From Incurvaria masculella (Eukaryota; Arthropoda; Insecta; Lepidoptera; Incurvariidae), in the NCBI GenBank assembly GCA_946894095.1, contig OX335644.1:24967595-25031594 (forward strand): a stretch of 64,000 bases of DNA. The letters are read 5' to 3'. This document shows, in pieces, positions 1 to 12,300 of the stretch. The notes beneath the pieces were generated by a model that saw only the letters and a list, made by a program, of their open reading frames with translations, was not told the DNA's origin and did not search any database. Each line of letters starts with the position of its first letter. Position 1 is the first letter of the stretch. The position numbers and the translations under genes were made by a program.

Positions 1-24
1 ACGGAGCTCCCCGTGTGATGGCAG

Positions 25-3000
25 GTGCCGATCCCAATCAAGGAGAGCATCGAGGAGCCGTCGGCGAAGGTGAACGTGCTGCTGCAGGCGTACATCTCGC
101 AGCTCAAGCTGGAGGGCTTCGCGCTCATGGCGGACATGGTGTACGTGACGCAGTCCGCCAGCCGCCTGCTGCGGGCCATCTTCGAGATAGTGCTGCACCG
201 AGGTTGGTCATGCGAGCGCACCTTCGCGCCACTTTTGGTGTCATGGTTGGATTAATATGAATCGATTTATTAATTTGAGTTTCAGCGACATCTACATTTG
301 AAGCATTGTCAGCAAGATTTTGAAAATAATCTGAAAAGGTATTGGTCGTGACATTCGCCGGAAGCAGGATTCGAACCTGCGACCTTTGGAATACATGTCA
401 ACTGCTCTAACCAACTGAGCTATCCTGACAATTACGCCAGTCTATCAATGGATACGACATTACCGTTATCACATTAATTAGAGTTTCAGCGACATCTATA
501 TTTGAAACATTGTAATCAGATTTTGAAAAAAAGTATTGGTCGTGACATTTTTTAATCAATTGAGATCAATGCAATAACAGTCGGAAGTTGCTGCATTTTT
601 GAGTTATAGCGTAGGTCCCTTGGGTTAAGGGAGCGGAGAGTTGCTTTCTATGCCAGAGGTAATGGATTCGGTCCCCACCCTGTTCGTGCACCACTTTCTT
701 CCTCTTTGTAAGTTGGATAAGTGCATTTCGTGTGCACTGCAACAATGACCTCGGGCATTAAAGCCAAGTCACCTCTACACTGAGCTACTCCGCCTGAGTC
801 CGTGGTTGGGTTAGAAGTAATTTGAGTTGTGTGTTTTTTATTGGAACTTGACATGGATGGCTACTGTATGGCTGGAGTGCACGCCTAGAGTGCATCTCTG
901 GTTAAGACTTCGACCATCTCCTCATCCAAAGCACCATTCCGGACGGACTTAACCCTACCACCCAGTAGGGGAAGGGGACTTACAGTTGTACATGGATTCC
1001 GAACCATGGAGAAAGCTCGCATTCGTGTCGAAATTAACTTATCCAACTGGGAATTAACCCAAGACCTGTCGGATGAGAAGTGAGGCTTAGCTCTCATAAT
1101 GCGAGTGGCGCTCCGCAGGTTGGGCGCAGCTTGTCGACAAGACGCTCGCGCTGTGCAAGATGATCGATCGTCGCATGTGGCAGTCGATGTCGCCGCTGCG
1201 CCAGTTCCGAAAGATGCCGGAGGAGGTCGTCAAGAAGCTCGAGAAGAAGAACTTCCCCTGGGAGAAGGTGACCTCACTGGCGAAATTCCTAAAATAAGAA
1301 CCAACCGATCCTATAGATTCCTTATCTTATGTCTTTATCGGATAATTATGGAATCCACTCACTGGGAGTCCTATTTCCCTCAAAGTGCAACCTAGGGTCC
1401 TTCCAACGTGGTCTTAAGAATCATCTAACCGGCCGTCCGGCATCGTTTTTGCAGCCTCCTTGAAAGTTCGAAAGCTCATGGGCGTCGGTGGGCACCTCTT
1501 ACGTCAGGTCCTGGCTTTCAGTATGTATAACATAAAAAAATAAATGCTTCCTCTTTGTAGCTTTTCGTTAGTATTGGCCTTTGCCTACTCCTCATGAAAA
1601 CATGTTCTCAGAAAAAATGTCCTATCAGTGCTGTGACAGCGAACATTTTCAGTGTCCTTGAAACAGCAGGTTTCGAGAGTGAGTGTAGATATAGAAGCCT
1701 TCGCGAAGCGGTGGTCATGTGTGGTGTGCTGATCAACATAAGGGCCATGATGTGGGACCCCGTAGATTTAAGTGTGTTTGTCTCCTAACGTGAAGTGTGT
1801 CAGCGACGGCGCAAAGAGAGTGTCTCCATCAGCCACCAGCGCTAAAGAGCATGGAGAGTAGTGAGAGCCCTAGTTCTATCTGGTACCACTAGGCAGGGCG
1901 CTTTGAGGCGCCTTCATCGGCCAGTGAGTAACGTCTGCTTGAACAGTTTATTTTTGTAAAAGTAATCAAGTGGGACTGTGATCTTTCAGCTGTACGAGCT
2001 GGGCCCCAACGAGATCGGCGAGCTGGTGCGCGTGCCCAAGCTGGGCAAGATGATCCACAAGTACGTTCACCAGTTCCCCAAGCTGGAGCTGTCCACGCAC
2101 ATCCAGCCCATCACGCGCTCCACGCTGCGCGTCGAGCTCACCATCACGCCCGACTTCCAGTGGGACGACAAGGTGAAGCCACCGCCTCCCCTTTCTCTCC
2201 CTTTTTCCCACTCTCTCTCGCTCTCTCCCACTCTCTCTCCTATCTTTATCGCTCTCTGGTTCTCCCTCCCTCCCTTCTCTTCCCCACTCAATGTATATCT
2301 CCATGTCTATCTCTTATCTCCCTCTGGCTATCTCTCTAACTCCGTCCTTATCTCTCCCTCCCCTCTCCTGCCCACTCAATCTATCTCTCTCTCTCTGGCT
2401 CTCGCTCACTGTCGCTCTCTCTTCTTCACTATCTCTCCCTCCCCTCCTCCCTACTTAATCTATCGCTCCCATCTCTATCTGTTTCTCTCTGGAGCTCTAC
2501 CCCTTTCTCTCTCTCACTCGCTCTCGCTCATGGATTCTCAGGTATACTGTTTAAACGAAAATAAAATTTGCCATCACAGATCCACGGGCAGTCGGAGGCG
2601 TTCTGGATCCTGGTGGAGGACGTGGACTCGGAGGTGGTGCTGCACCACGAGTACTTCCTGCTGAAGCAGAAGTACTGCCGCGACGAGCACCTCGTCAAGT
2701 TCTTCGTGCCCGTGTTCGAGCCGCTGCCGCCGCAGTACTTCCTCCGCATCGTGTCCGACCGGTTTGTTAACCTAGCCGACGTGCCATCCTCGCTCTGGGG
2801 TGTTACAATGGTGAATTAACTCGCCGGGTGAGTAGGCCGGTGAGTGGTTAAATCTGACGTTTGTTGTATTTCGTACAATGCTTACTGTCAAAAGACGTTA
2901 CGAAATGCTACCAAAAGTCATATTTAATCACTCACTTGCCTGTTCACCCGGCTAGTGAATTTACCATTGGCCTTCTCTTTCGTTTTCTCTCTTTTGGCTC

Positions 3001-3394
3001 TTGTTGTTCTTTTTAGAACAGTGATCCGAAATCCTGTCGTTTTTGTTGTCGGTACTGCACGGAGAAACTTGGTTGAACTGTGTGCAGATCCTGAAGATTT
3101 TACCTTTCCCGGGCCAGTCATATTGTGTTTCACTGCCAGAGCAGATCCGAGCCACCTAACCTTGATCCGATTAATCCCGTTTAATCGCTTCTACTGTATT
3201 GTGCGACCGTCAGGTGGATAGCGGCGGAGACGCAGCTGCCGGTGTCGTTCCGCCACCTGATCCTGCCCGAGAAGAACCTGCCGCCGACGGAGCTGCTCGA
3301 CCTGCAGCCGCTGCCCGTGTCGGCGCTGCGCCACCCCAAGTACGAGGCGCTCTACAGGGAGCGCTTCCCGCAGTTCAACCCCATCCAGACTCAG
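25..3394 (+). CDS. SNRNP200: SNRNP200 exons 1-5: end of first cassette (Sec63 and FN3-like) and linker
   Basis: Exons 25-202, 1119-1267, 1990-2172, 2580-2761 and 3214-3394. They encode the Sec63 helical unit of the N-terminal helicase cassette ([17 protein letters not shown], then [18 protein letters not shown]), then the helix-hairpin-helix part ([14 protein letters not shown]) and the immunoglobulin/FN3-like domain ([36 protein letters not shown]). After these comes the start of the inter-cassette linker with [19 protein letters not shown], which leads into the second RecA domain. Exon phases are 1, 0, 0, 2, 0 at their 3' ends. That this unit is structural and supports the active first helicase core is family knowledge. 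Confidence 0.95.
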
Positions 3395-6300
3395 GTCTTA
3401 CATCTTATTGACTCAGTGGAGATATTCCATTGTTCCATCTGGAGTCTTCCATTTATATTTCCACCTAAACACAATTTGGGGTCCTTCAAATATGGTGTGA
3501 AGAAGCAACTGGCCGGCAGGCATGGTTTTTGCAGCCCCCCTGAAATTTAGAAATCTTCAGAGGTCCTGGCGTACGCCACATGCCACGCTTAACATAAAAA
3601 AAGAAAATTCCCAAATTTAACTTGCGATTTTATGTACATTGTGACGTTCGACCGGAACCCTCGCTTTTGCGGCGGCTCCGTCCGCGTCATCACGCGCCAC
3701 CACTCCAAATTAAATGTGGAATAGGCGTACCCTTAGGGGGTAGCCGAGCCAAGTACTACCAGGGACGGGGAAAAAGAATACGACCAATTTTAGTGAGAAT
3801 AAAGGTGGACGTTTATTACAAAGAAAACTAAACAACAAAATGCTCAAGCGGTACGTAAATGGTTTGCAGTTAGAAAGTCTGTCGTTGAGGCCTCCGTTAA
3901 GGGTAGAAAAACTTGGTGGTTGGTTCACTCAGTGGTGGACCACGTCGGTGCGCAGCATTGTGGGTGCACGCGCGTGCGGTGCGGCGCGCGGGACGTCGGC
4001 TCAGAGCAGCGGCGCCGGCGTGTCGGCCGCGTCGTCAACGCCGGCCGACGGCGTGGCGGCGTGGCTCAGCGCTGCTCGGCGCGGGGCGCATCGGCGCGGC
4101 TGCGCGGATGGCCGGCCTGCGTGCTCGGCTACCTCGCCGCGTCGCTGTCGGCGACGGCGACCCCTCGCGAGCCGTGCCTCGCGCGGTCAGTCGTTACATT
4201 TAGGGGCTCGCAAGAAGAGCCCCGCAGGAACCGCTGAAGTCAATTTCGAAACACTTAGACGGGCGCTCACGATAAAATGAGGCGTGGGCGCCGTAAAATG
4301 GTTACAGGGTGCTTGAGGAGCTAAAATAAAGCCAGGTCAATAGCGACCAAGGAGGAAATGAGTTTAATTAAATGAACAGGGCTGTGAGCAATCGCTAAAA
4401 GGTATTAAATTGAAGTTGGGTTACCGGTAGGTGGACCGCGGTTTGTAGAGGTGCGCTCTTTGCGAAGGCTGCTGGTAAAGTGGGCGACCCAAAATGGTCG
4501 CCGCACTACGAAATTATCATTTTCGTTTCTCTTTTTTTCTGAGGGTAAGGAAGATTTTAATTAGGTAAAACCACGGAGGGAGCAAGGCGATTGGATTAGC
4601 CTTGGCCAAGGAGCTATGAATACTGTAGTGGCTTACCAAAAATCCACTACGTGACACAACCCCCCCTCTCGAGGAAAGAGGACGACGAGCCGTCCGACCT
4701 GTCGCCCTCGACAGACCGAGTCCTCGAGAGTAAGCCAAGGCTAATCAGGCACAGGTGAAGCCTGACTGAAATGGGTAAGTGAACAAGGTCGGGTGGGACA
4801 CAAATAAAAAAACAACAGTCTTAAACTACGGGCTACCTACTGGAATAAATGCAGTAAAAAAAAAAAGGACAGGCCAAAAAAAAACAAAACAGATACTCCT
4901 CCACGCAAAAGGAACACAAATTAGGCTCTAGAACTTAAATTAAAAAGACGTGTTGGCTTGTTTATTTATTGTAGGAGTTCCCGTATTCTTCTAACAGAAT
5001 ACGGTGCCGCTCCTGTAAGGTACAAAAGAAAAGTACAGCACAAAAAAAAAATGGCTCATACAGGCTTAGATTTTTTTCATTAGGAGTTAGACTAAATCGT
5101 CCTTACCGCTCCTGTGAGGTAAAACGACGAAGTATAGCACTTAAACATGGCTCATACGGCTTAGATTTTTTTCATTAGGAGTTAGACTAAATCGTCCTTA
5201 CCGCTCCTGTGAGGTAAAACGACGAAGTATAGCACTTAAACATGGCTCATACAACAAGTAAGTTGGCTTCTTTAGTTAGCAGTAGGAGTTGGACCATACA
5301 GTGTCGTTACCGCTCCTTTAAGGCACCCAATGAGCGGCTAGCGATCATGCCCTGAGCTTGAGGAGTTCAGGACACCCTTAACCTAGAACTAACCGCTTGG
5401 TGCTACGCACATGCCTAAACTACGGGACAACACATTATTTACAAGACCTGCTCTCGCGCCCTAACATGCATTATCTTTCGCTCGCCTCTAACATTCCAAG
5501 TCTGGTCATCCTACAGCGGAAGATCAGACATCACCTTGCAGTGGCCGTCCAGCCCCTCGAAGGCGCGGCCGGACGACCGGGGCGGGAGCGGGCCGCTCCA
5601 GACGACGTCACTAAAACTAACACAAATCACATAAATTAACCACTGACGGCACCCAGCAGCATGGCTGGCGAGGTGACGTCGGGGAACCTACAAGTAAAAA
5701 AAACAAAACAACACTACAGTCCAGTAGGTACCCGGCAACTAAGTACTAACATTATCAAAACAACAAACTAAATAAATCAACAAAACCAAACACGGTCCGC
5801 TTTACGAAGGGAACCGGTATAGGGATTAAATAGCCCAATAACGAGGTGAGAGAGGGACATAGGTAACTCTCCATAAAGAAAAATTAAAAAAAAAATCAAA
5901 AGCTTAACTTTAAGGACCTAACGACCTACTTACTACTACTTGGGCCTAGGTAGTGGTATTGGAGGCACAGTCTAGGTCTGCCGGTCTGGCATGATACCGT
6001 TAGAAAAACAGGACGCGTGTTCAAACTGCCTATGTTGCGAGAAAAAAAAATTTAAAAAAATTAAAAAAAAAATACTTTGAAAGGATTCACAGCCCATGAA
6101 GTGGATGAAGGAGGGTGAGGCCCAGTGCAGCGGAAGCCCTATTGCGAAAAAAAAATAAAAAAATAAAGTAAAAAAAACATTAAAGGAATCCACAATCCAT
6201 GAAGTGGATGAAGGAGGGTCCGGCCCAGCGCAGCGATGAGCTAACATAAATGGAGGGGCATGATCGTAGCCTTGGAGGCAAAACAACAGAACATTATTTT

Positions 6301-9300
6301 GAAAAAAAAATAAATTTATTTTGGCACAGTGTGAACACGCCTTAATACCTAGATGACCTAGGTGCCTAGATCCTAAAAAGCGCTCAGCGCACGGGCACCC
6401 ACGCGGCCACGGCGCGCGCGCCGTCGCTTCAACCGAAACCTAGCCGCCTACACTAGTACAATCACAAAACAAGAAAAAAAACGGAACTAAAAGTGGGCAT
6501 AATGCGCCGAGTAAAATTACTCAACTGAAATATTTTACAATACGAGAACCGGTGAAAAGTTTCGTTCGTGAATGAATTAAAACTGAAATGAACTGTTGCA
6601 GTTCCGTTGTGACGCGAACGGAACGAGACGAATCGATTTCGGTGGCGTTCGCCAGCGTGCGCGCCGCCGTGATCGCGTCGCGTGTCCGAACGGCCGAGTA
6701 CTATCAATACTTATTACGCGCCGACTTGCTCGGATTCGCATTCAATACATTTTAAATCTACCATAGGATAGAAAACGAGTTAGAAGCGCGCCGCGAATGT
6801 TTGCCGAGTGTCCGATTAGGTCCGCGAACAGAGGGAAAGGGCGGGAGCCAATAAAGGCGTGGGGCCCGTCAAAAAACAAATGCGGCCGGGGACATTCCCA
6901 AGTGGAACGTATTAGTCCCGGCGGCAGGAAGAGAAACTGAAGGAAAAAAAATGAAACATCCGCGGGGCCTTCTAAACTCAAGGCCAGAATACAAACTACG
7001 TTTTGACTTGTGGTGAAGGAAAACATTACATAAGATAAGGGTTTAAAAAAAACTGGTGTCTCCTCCGCTTAAGGTTCGCGGGGCAAAAAGGGCGTTTGGC
7101 ACTCGCCAAAACGGTCAACCATATAATAAAATGAGAACACTTTATTCCAAAAAAATAAATTGAAATGCAGAGCGCGTTGGGAGATCGGGTCGGAAATACG
7201 TTAAACTAATGTAAGCTTAAAATCTTTGACGCTCCAGTCACCTATAGACTTGCCTTTTTCGTCCGCGAGTTCGTACACCGTGGGGGTCTTCCGTTTCAAA
7301 ATCGTGCACTTGACATAGCGAGGCTCTAGCTTGTAGGAGAAATACCTACCAGCGTCACTACGGATGAAGGACTTCCTCCAAACCTGCTGACCGACCTGGA
7401 AAGATTCGGGGCGGCGGCGTAGGTTGTAGCGAGCCTTGTTGGTCAAGTGTGCACGGTCGAGGGCTTGCCGCACCCTCTTAAATATATCGTTGAGCTCGGA
7501 GAGGTCCTCCACACGACTCTCTGTAGGCGTTAGTAAATGATCGTGAATCGACTCATCGCGCAGGCGACCGTAACTGCCACCGTCCGACACCAGCTCGCGG
7601 CCGTAGGTCAGGAAGGCGGGCGTGAACCCAGTGCTCTCGTTCACCGCCGTATTCACTGCAAACTGGAGCTTGGGCAACAGGGTGTCCCAAACGCGATGGT
7701 CGTCTTTGATGAAAGTACCTAACATAGTAACGAGCGTGCGATTGTACCGCTCAACGATATTTATTTCGGGCGTGTACTTCGGTGTGTAAAACTGTTGGGG
7801 TATGTTGTACCGACGGAGTAGGTCACGGAGGTCCGATCCGATAAACTCCGTTCCGTTATCAGACAAAACGGTTTTCGGAACACCGTGTACAAGAAAGACT
7901 CCGTTTTCCAACCGGTCGGCGATATTTTTGGCCGTCGCGCGCCTGAGCGGAAAGAAAATACAATACTTGCTAAACGCGCAAGTAACGACTAAAATGTAAA
8001 CATTACCTTTTCGCGACGCGGGAAAGGGACCGGTTATATCTATAGATATATACTCGAAGGGTCGCGAGCACTGTTTCGCCTGCCCCATCTGGCCGAGTGT
8101 AGCGTGTTGAGCGTGCTTGTGTGCCAGACACGTCTCACACTTCCTCACGTAGTCCGTGACGTCACGGTACATTCCTGGCCAGAAATGTTGCAGGGCGAGC
8201 CTCCGATACGTTTTATAGACTCCCAGGTGACCCGAGGTCGGTTCGTCGTGACAGGAACGGACTGTCGCGGCGCGCCGGCCCGCGGGAATAACGAGTTTCC
8301 ACTCGAAGTCCCTATCGAGCTGGAATTTACTTCGGGTAAAACGGTACAAGTTACCATCCCGTAAGGTAAAATTAGGTACGGACTGCGGGTTATCCGTGCA
8401 TGACTTCGCTAGCCGGTCGTACCATACGTCGGGCGTGGTCGCTTCTGCTGAGGACAGGAGGGGGGCGCGGCTCAAAGCGTCCGGGATGACATTCTCCTTA
8501 CCCTTGCGATGCTTGATCTCAAAATTAAAGGGGGATAAGCGGATGCCCCAACGAGCGAGACGACCGGTCGGGTTGTCTAAGGAAAGGAACCACTTTAGAG
8601 AGGAGTGGTCTGTGTAAATAGTGAACATTGGACCGTACTCGAGATAGCACCTCCAATGTTCAACTGCGAAGATAACGGCTAGGGCTTCGCGTTCCGTCGC
8701 TGAATAGTTGGTCTCGCAAGGTGTCAGGGCTCTGCTCGCGTACGCGATTATTTTTTCGTGACCCCCGATGACCTGTGTTAGTTTCGCACCTAGTCCGCAC
8801 TGGGAAGCATCCGTGTGAACCTGAAAAGACTGTGACCAGTCCGGGCACGATAGGACGGGAGCGGTGCTCAGAGCTAGCTTGAGGTCACGGAAAGAATGCT
8901 CCGCGGAGCCAGACCACGCGAACGGCGGCGTCCCGCGCTTCGTGCTCGTCAACTTATTCAGCGGCGCGGCGCGAGAAGCGAAGTCAGGGATGAACCGGCG
9001 GTTCCACGAGGCGGTCGCGAGAAACCTACGTACTTCGGTTGCGTTGGTGGGGGTAGGCCATTCCGTTATGGCTTTTGTCTTACCGGGGTCGGGGCGCAAC
9101 CCGAAACGATCCACTACGAAACCTAAGTAGTTTAGACTACTGCGAAAAAAAACCGATTTCTCCTTATTCGTGGTCAAGTTAGCCATCTTGAGCACGTCCA
9201 AAACCTTTAAGAGTATGTCTAGATGTTCTTCAAAAGTTGAAGATACTATCACGATATCGTCGAGATATACGAATACTTTACCGTGATAGGTGGATCCGAA

Positions 9301-12300
9301 AAGTTGGTCCATTAATCGCTGCTGGGTCGCCGGCGCGTTAGTTAAACCGAAACACATACGTTTATAACAGAACGTGCCGCGCCCGGGAACACTGAAAGCG
9401 GTCTTTTCGCGCGAGCTGGGGTCAAGGGGGATCTGCCAGAAGGCCGAGCTAAGGTCAATCGAGGACAGGTACTTCGCGTCGCGTAAGTTGTCGAGTATGT
9501 CTGACACGTAGGGCACTAGATAAGAATCTTTCTTAGTCACCCGATTTAATTCTCGACAATCTAGACAAAACCTAAACTTTCCGTCTTTCTTGACCGTAAG
9601 CAGCACGGGTGAGTTCCAAGCGCTCGACGTCGGCTCGATCACGCCTAGGTCTAACAGCTTGTCGACCTCGCGGTTGATGAGCTCTAATTTGTGCGGGGAA
9701 AGGCGATAAGTTCGCTGCTTGACCGGCGCGGCGTCTCCGGTGTCGATCGAGTGAGCGGTGAGTGACGTCATACCGAGTCCAGCGGCGTCCGCTGTTATCG
9801 TATCGAAGCGAGAGATAACGCTGTCGGCTACGTTCCGTTGCGTCGCGGTCAGTCCGTCGTAGTCGACCAAGTGGTCGACGTCGACCTTATCACAAAATGA
9901 AGCAGGTGTGCCGGTCCAATCCACGAGAGTCACTTGAGTGGGAAGTAACCTAAAAGATTTCCAAAAATCGATCCCGAGGATTAATTCGGCGTTCAAGTCT
10001 GGCGCGGCATGAAAAATTAGCTCACGCGTAAGTCCGTTGTAAGTCACGGGCACTCGGAAGTACCCGTTTGCTTGTGCGGTGGCCCCATTGGCTACCGTCA
10101 CTCGCACGCGGAGGTCCGTATGCAGTAGGTATCCGTTCGCGACGAGTTGGCGTTGGGTTACGCGGTTCACGAACGATACCGAGGCCCCCGAATCTAGGAG
10201 GCCCCGAAGGGAAAGTAAACCTACAGTTATATTTACATAAGGTCTATTATCTAAGTCTAAACTAGAACACAAAACCGCGTTATGATAGGAACAAAAAAAG
10301 GTCTTAAGATACATAAGCCAATCCGTCCATTCTTTGGAGGACTGGGAAAGGGTAACACCTTCATAACGCGGACCTATCAGTTTTTTTTCGTGCACTCAGG
10401 GCACTGGCTCTGTCGTACGCCGGGTTTCTGGCAACCGAAACACCTGAGTTCGCGGGGAGCGGGGCATCGGAAAAACGAGTGCTCGCTGGTCCGGCAACGA
10501 GGACAATAAACTTGTAGGTCGGCGCGCGGTTTGTTTTGAGCGACCGCGGACGCGTTCACTCTGCGGGAAGCGGGCGCGCGCGGCGAGCTACCTCCGCTAG
10601 CGCGCGTGCCGCCTTTATAAGCAAATTCGGCCGCGGGCGCGTCGGCGCCGGCCGCGCTGGGCTCTTTAAAGGACCGGAAGCGAACACGGGTGGCTTCGAT
10701 CTTTAGACAGTACGATTTTAACTGATCTACAGATTTAATCTCTACAAGCGAGAGTGGACCGATGTAGGTAGGGCGCACATTGCGTAATAAAATGTCAAGC
10801 TTAGCGCTCTCGGAAAGTGGCGCGCGCAATTGATTAAAAAGCCCATGAATAATTGCAAAATAAATTGTTACGCTTTCATCTCTTCCCTGTGTGCGGGCAC
10901 GTATCACCCCCAGCAGCCGGTGATCTAAATCGACCTCGTCAAACTCTGTCAGCAACAGTTCGCTGAGCTGCTCCCACGTGGCAACTGAATGACGTACGCT
11001 CCGGTACCAATGAAGGGCCGGCCCTTCGAACAACTCGGGTGCGGCTACAAATAACTGGCGAGTTGTTATCGAGCGTGACTCACGCAGCTCCTCGATCCGC
11101 TCCAGGAAGGCGCGCACGTCCTTCTCGCCATCGTACGTGAGTTTAAGCTTCGCGACTGCGTCACTGTACCTAGCTGCGGGGCACGCGTACGTTGCGACGG
11201 GTCCGGGCGGCGCGGGCGAAGGCGGCGGCGGCGGCGGCGCGGTTAAGGTGAGGGTGGCGACGGACACAGGAACGCTCGAGGCGGACGGCGGCGGCGGGGC
11301 GTCACTTTCGAATGGTCCTGGGGGGGCGAGCGAAGCAGGGGAAGGGGGCGGTGAGGTAGGACCGTCCTCGTCCTTCCCGAGGTAGGCGGACTCGGTGGTG
11401 GCGAATAAGTTGGACACCGTGTCCTTGAGCGCGACTTGTTCGTCCGACGACGCCTCCACGCGCGTGATTCTATTGAACAGGTGGTCCAGTAAGGCCTTAA
11501 CGCACGGCGTGAGTTTAGCGTCGGTTGCCGCCAGTACGAGCCGCTTGAGCTGGCTGCGGATGGACTCCAACTCATCTCCCGGATCCTCGTCCGTGAAGAA
11601 TATCTCTTCCGATGGTTGGTCCCGGGCTAAGGACGCGACCTGTCGTCTTAGCGCTGCCACGGTGCCCAGAGGTACTTCACCGCGGATCCTAACCTCGTAT
11701 TCCAGCGCTTCCTTTCGCAAAAGGTTAAATGTTAACTTGCGTAACGACATGTTGAGTTATTAAATAAACTCGAAAAAGTCTAAGTAACGCACTAAACTTT
11801 TAACGTAAATACGTTCTTAACATCGCATAGAATGCACGCATAATAAACTCTAAAATAAAAAAAAAATAAAAAAAGTGATCCCCAACGAATGAAGGTTGAG
11901 TGATCGGGCTGTGAAAGTCTTGAAACGCACGAGGTGCATGCGCAAGGTAAGTGAGAAGAAACAGTATGGGCATCAAAAGTTCAAGAAAAAAAAATGGTCC
12001 CCAACGAATGAAGGTTGGGTGATCAGGGCCGTGAAACTACGCGCCCGCGCGACCGCTCCGCGTCGCGACAATTAGATGGAGCGAGGGAAAGAAAAAAAAA
12101 ACGTGGGTAGTTTCGCGAGCAAAGAAAAAACAACTCGTAAAAATTCCTACGGCACACGCGCCGTCTGAACTAAATTAAAACAAAACGGAATCATACTGGG
12201 TAACAGGCGGGATCTACCGAGCGCTAACCAAAACAGAACGAAAAAAAAACGTGAGACCGTATCTAGTTCAGTAGGAGGGAGCGTGTTAGGCAAGTTGAAG

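Noticed and set aside
357..429. Functional tRNA-Thr
   Set aside because: Anticodon stem has two mismatches, U33 is missing and the acceptor stem is imperfect; kept only as tRNA-like.
1978..2664. 228-codon + frame over SNRNP200 exon 3 and beyond
   Set aside because: Only the first 61 codons are exon 3. The rest reads through the AAG|GTGAAG donor into a polypyrimidine tract rich in Ser, Leu and Pro, and Brr2 homology resumes at the acceptor before 2580.
3840..4280. 146-codon ORF repeated at 13043-13483
   Set aside because: Lies wholly within each LTR, antisense to the element; arginine/alanine-rich from GC composition, no homology that I recognise.
4681..7200. Envelope-like gene in the retrotransposon
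   Set aside because: No frame over 104 codons on the element strand and no signal peptide, furin-like site or transmembrane pattern; not an endogenous retrovirus with env on this evidence.
7537..11763. Several + strand ORFs of 60-122 codons
   Set aside because: Antisense shadows of retrotransposon gag and pol.
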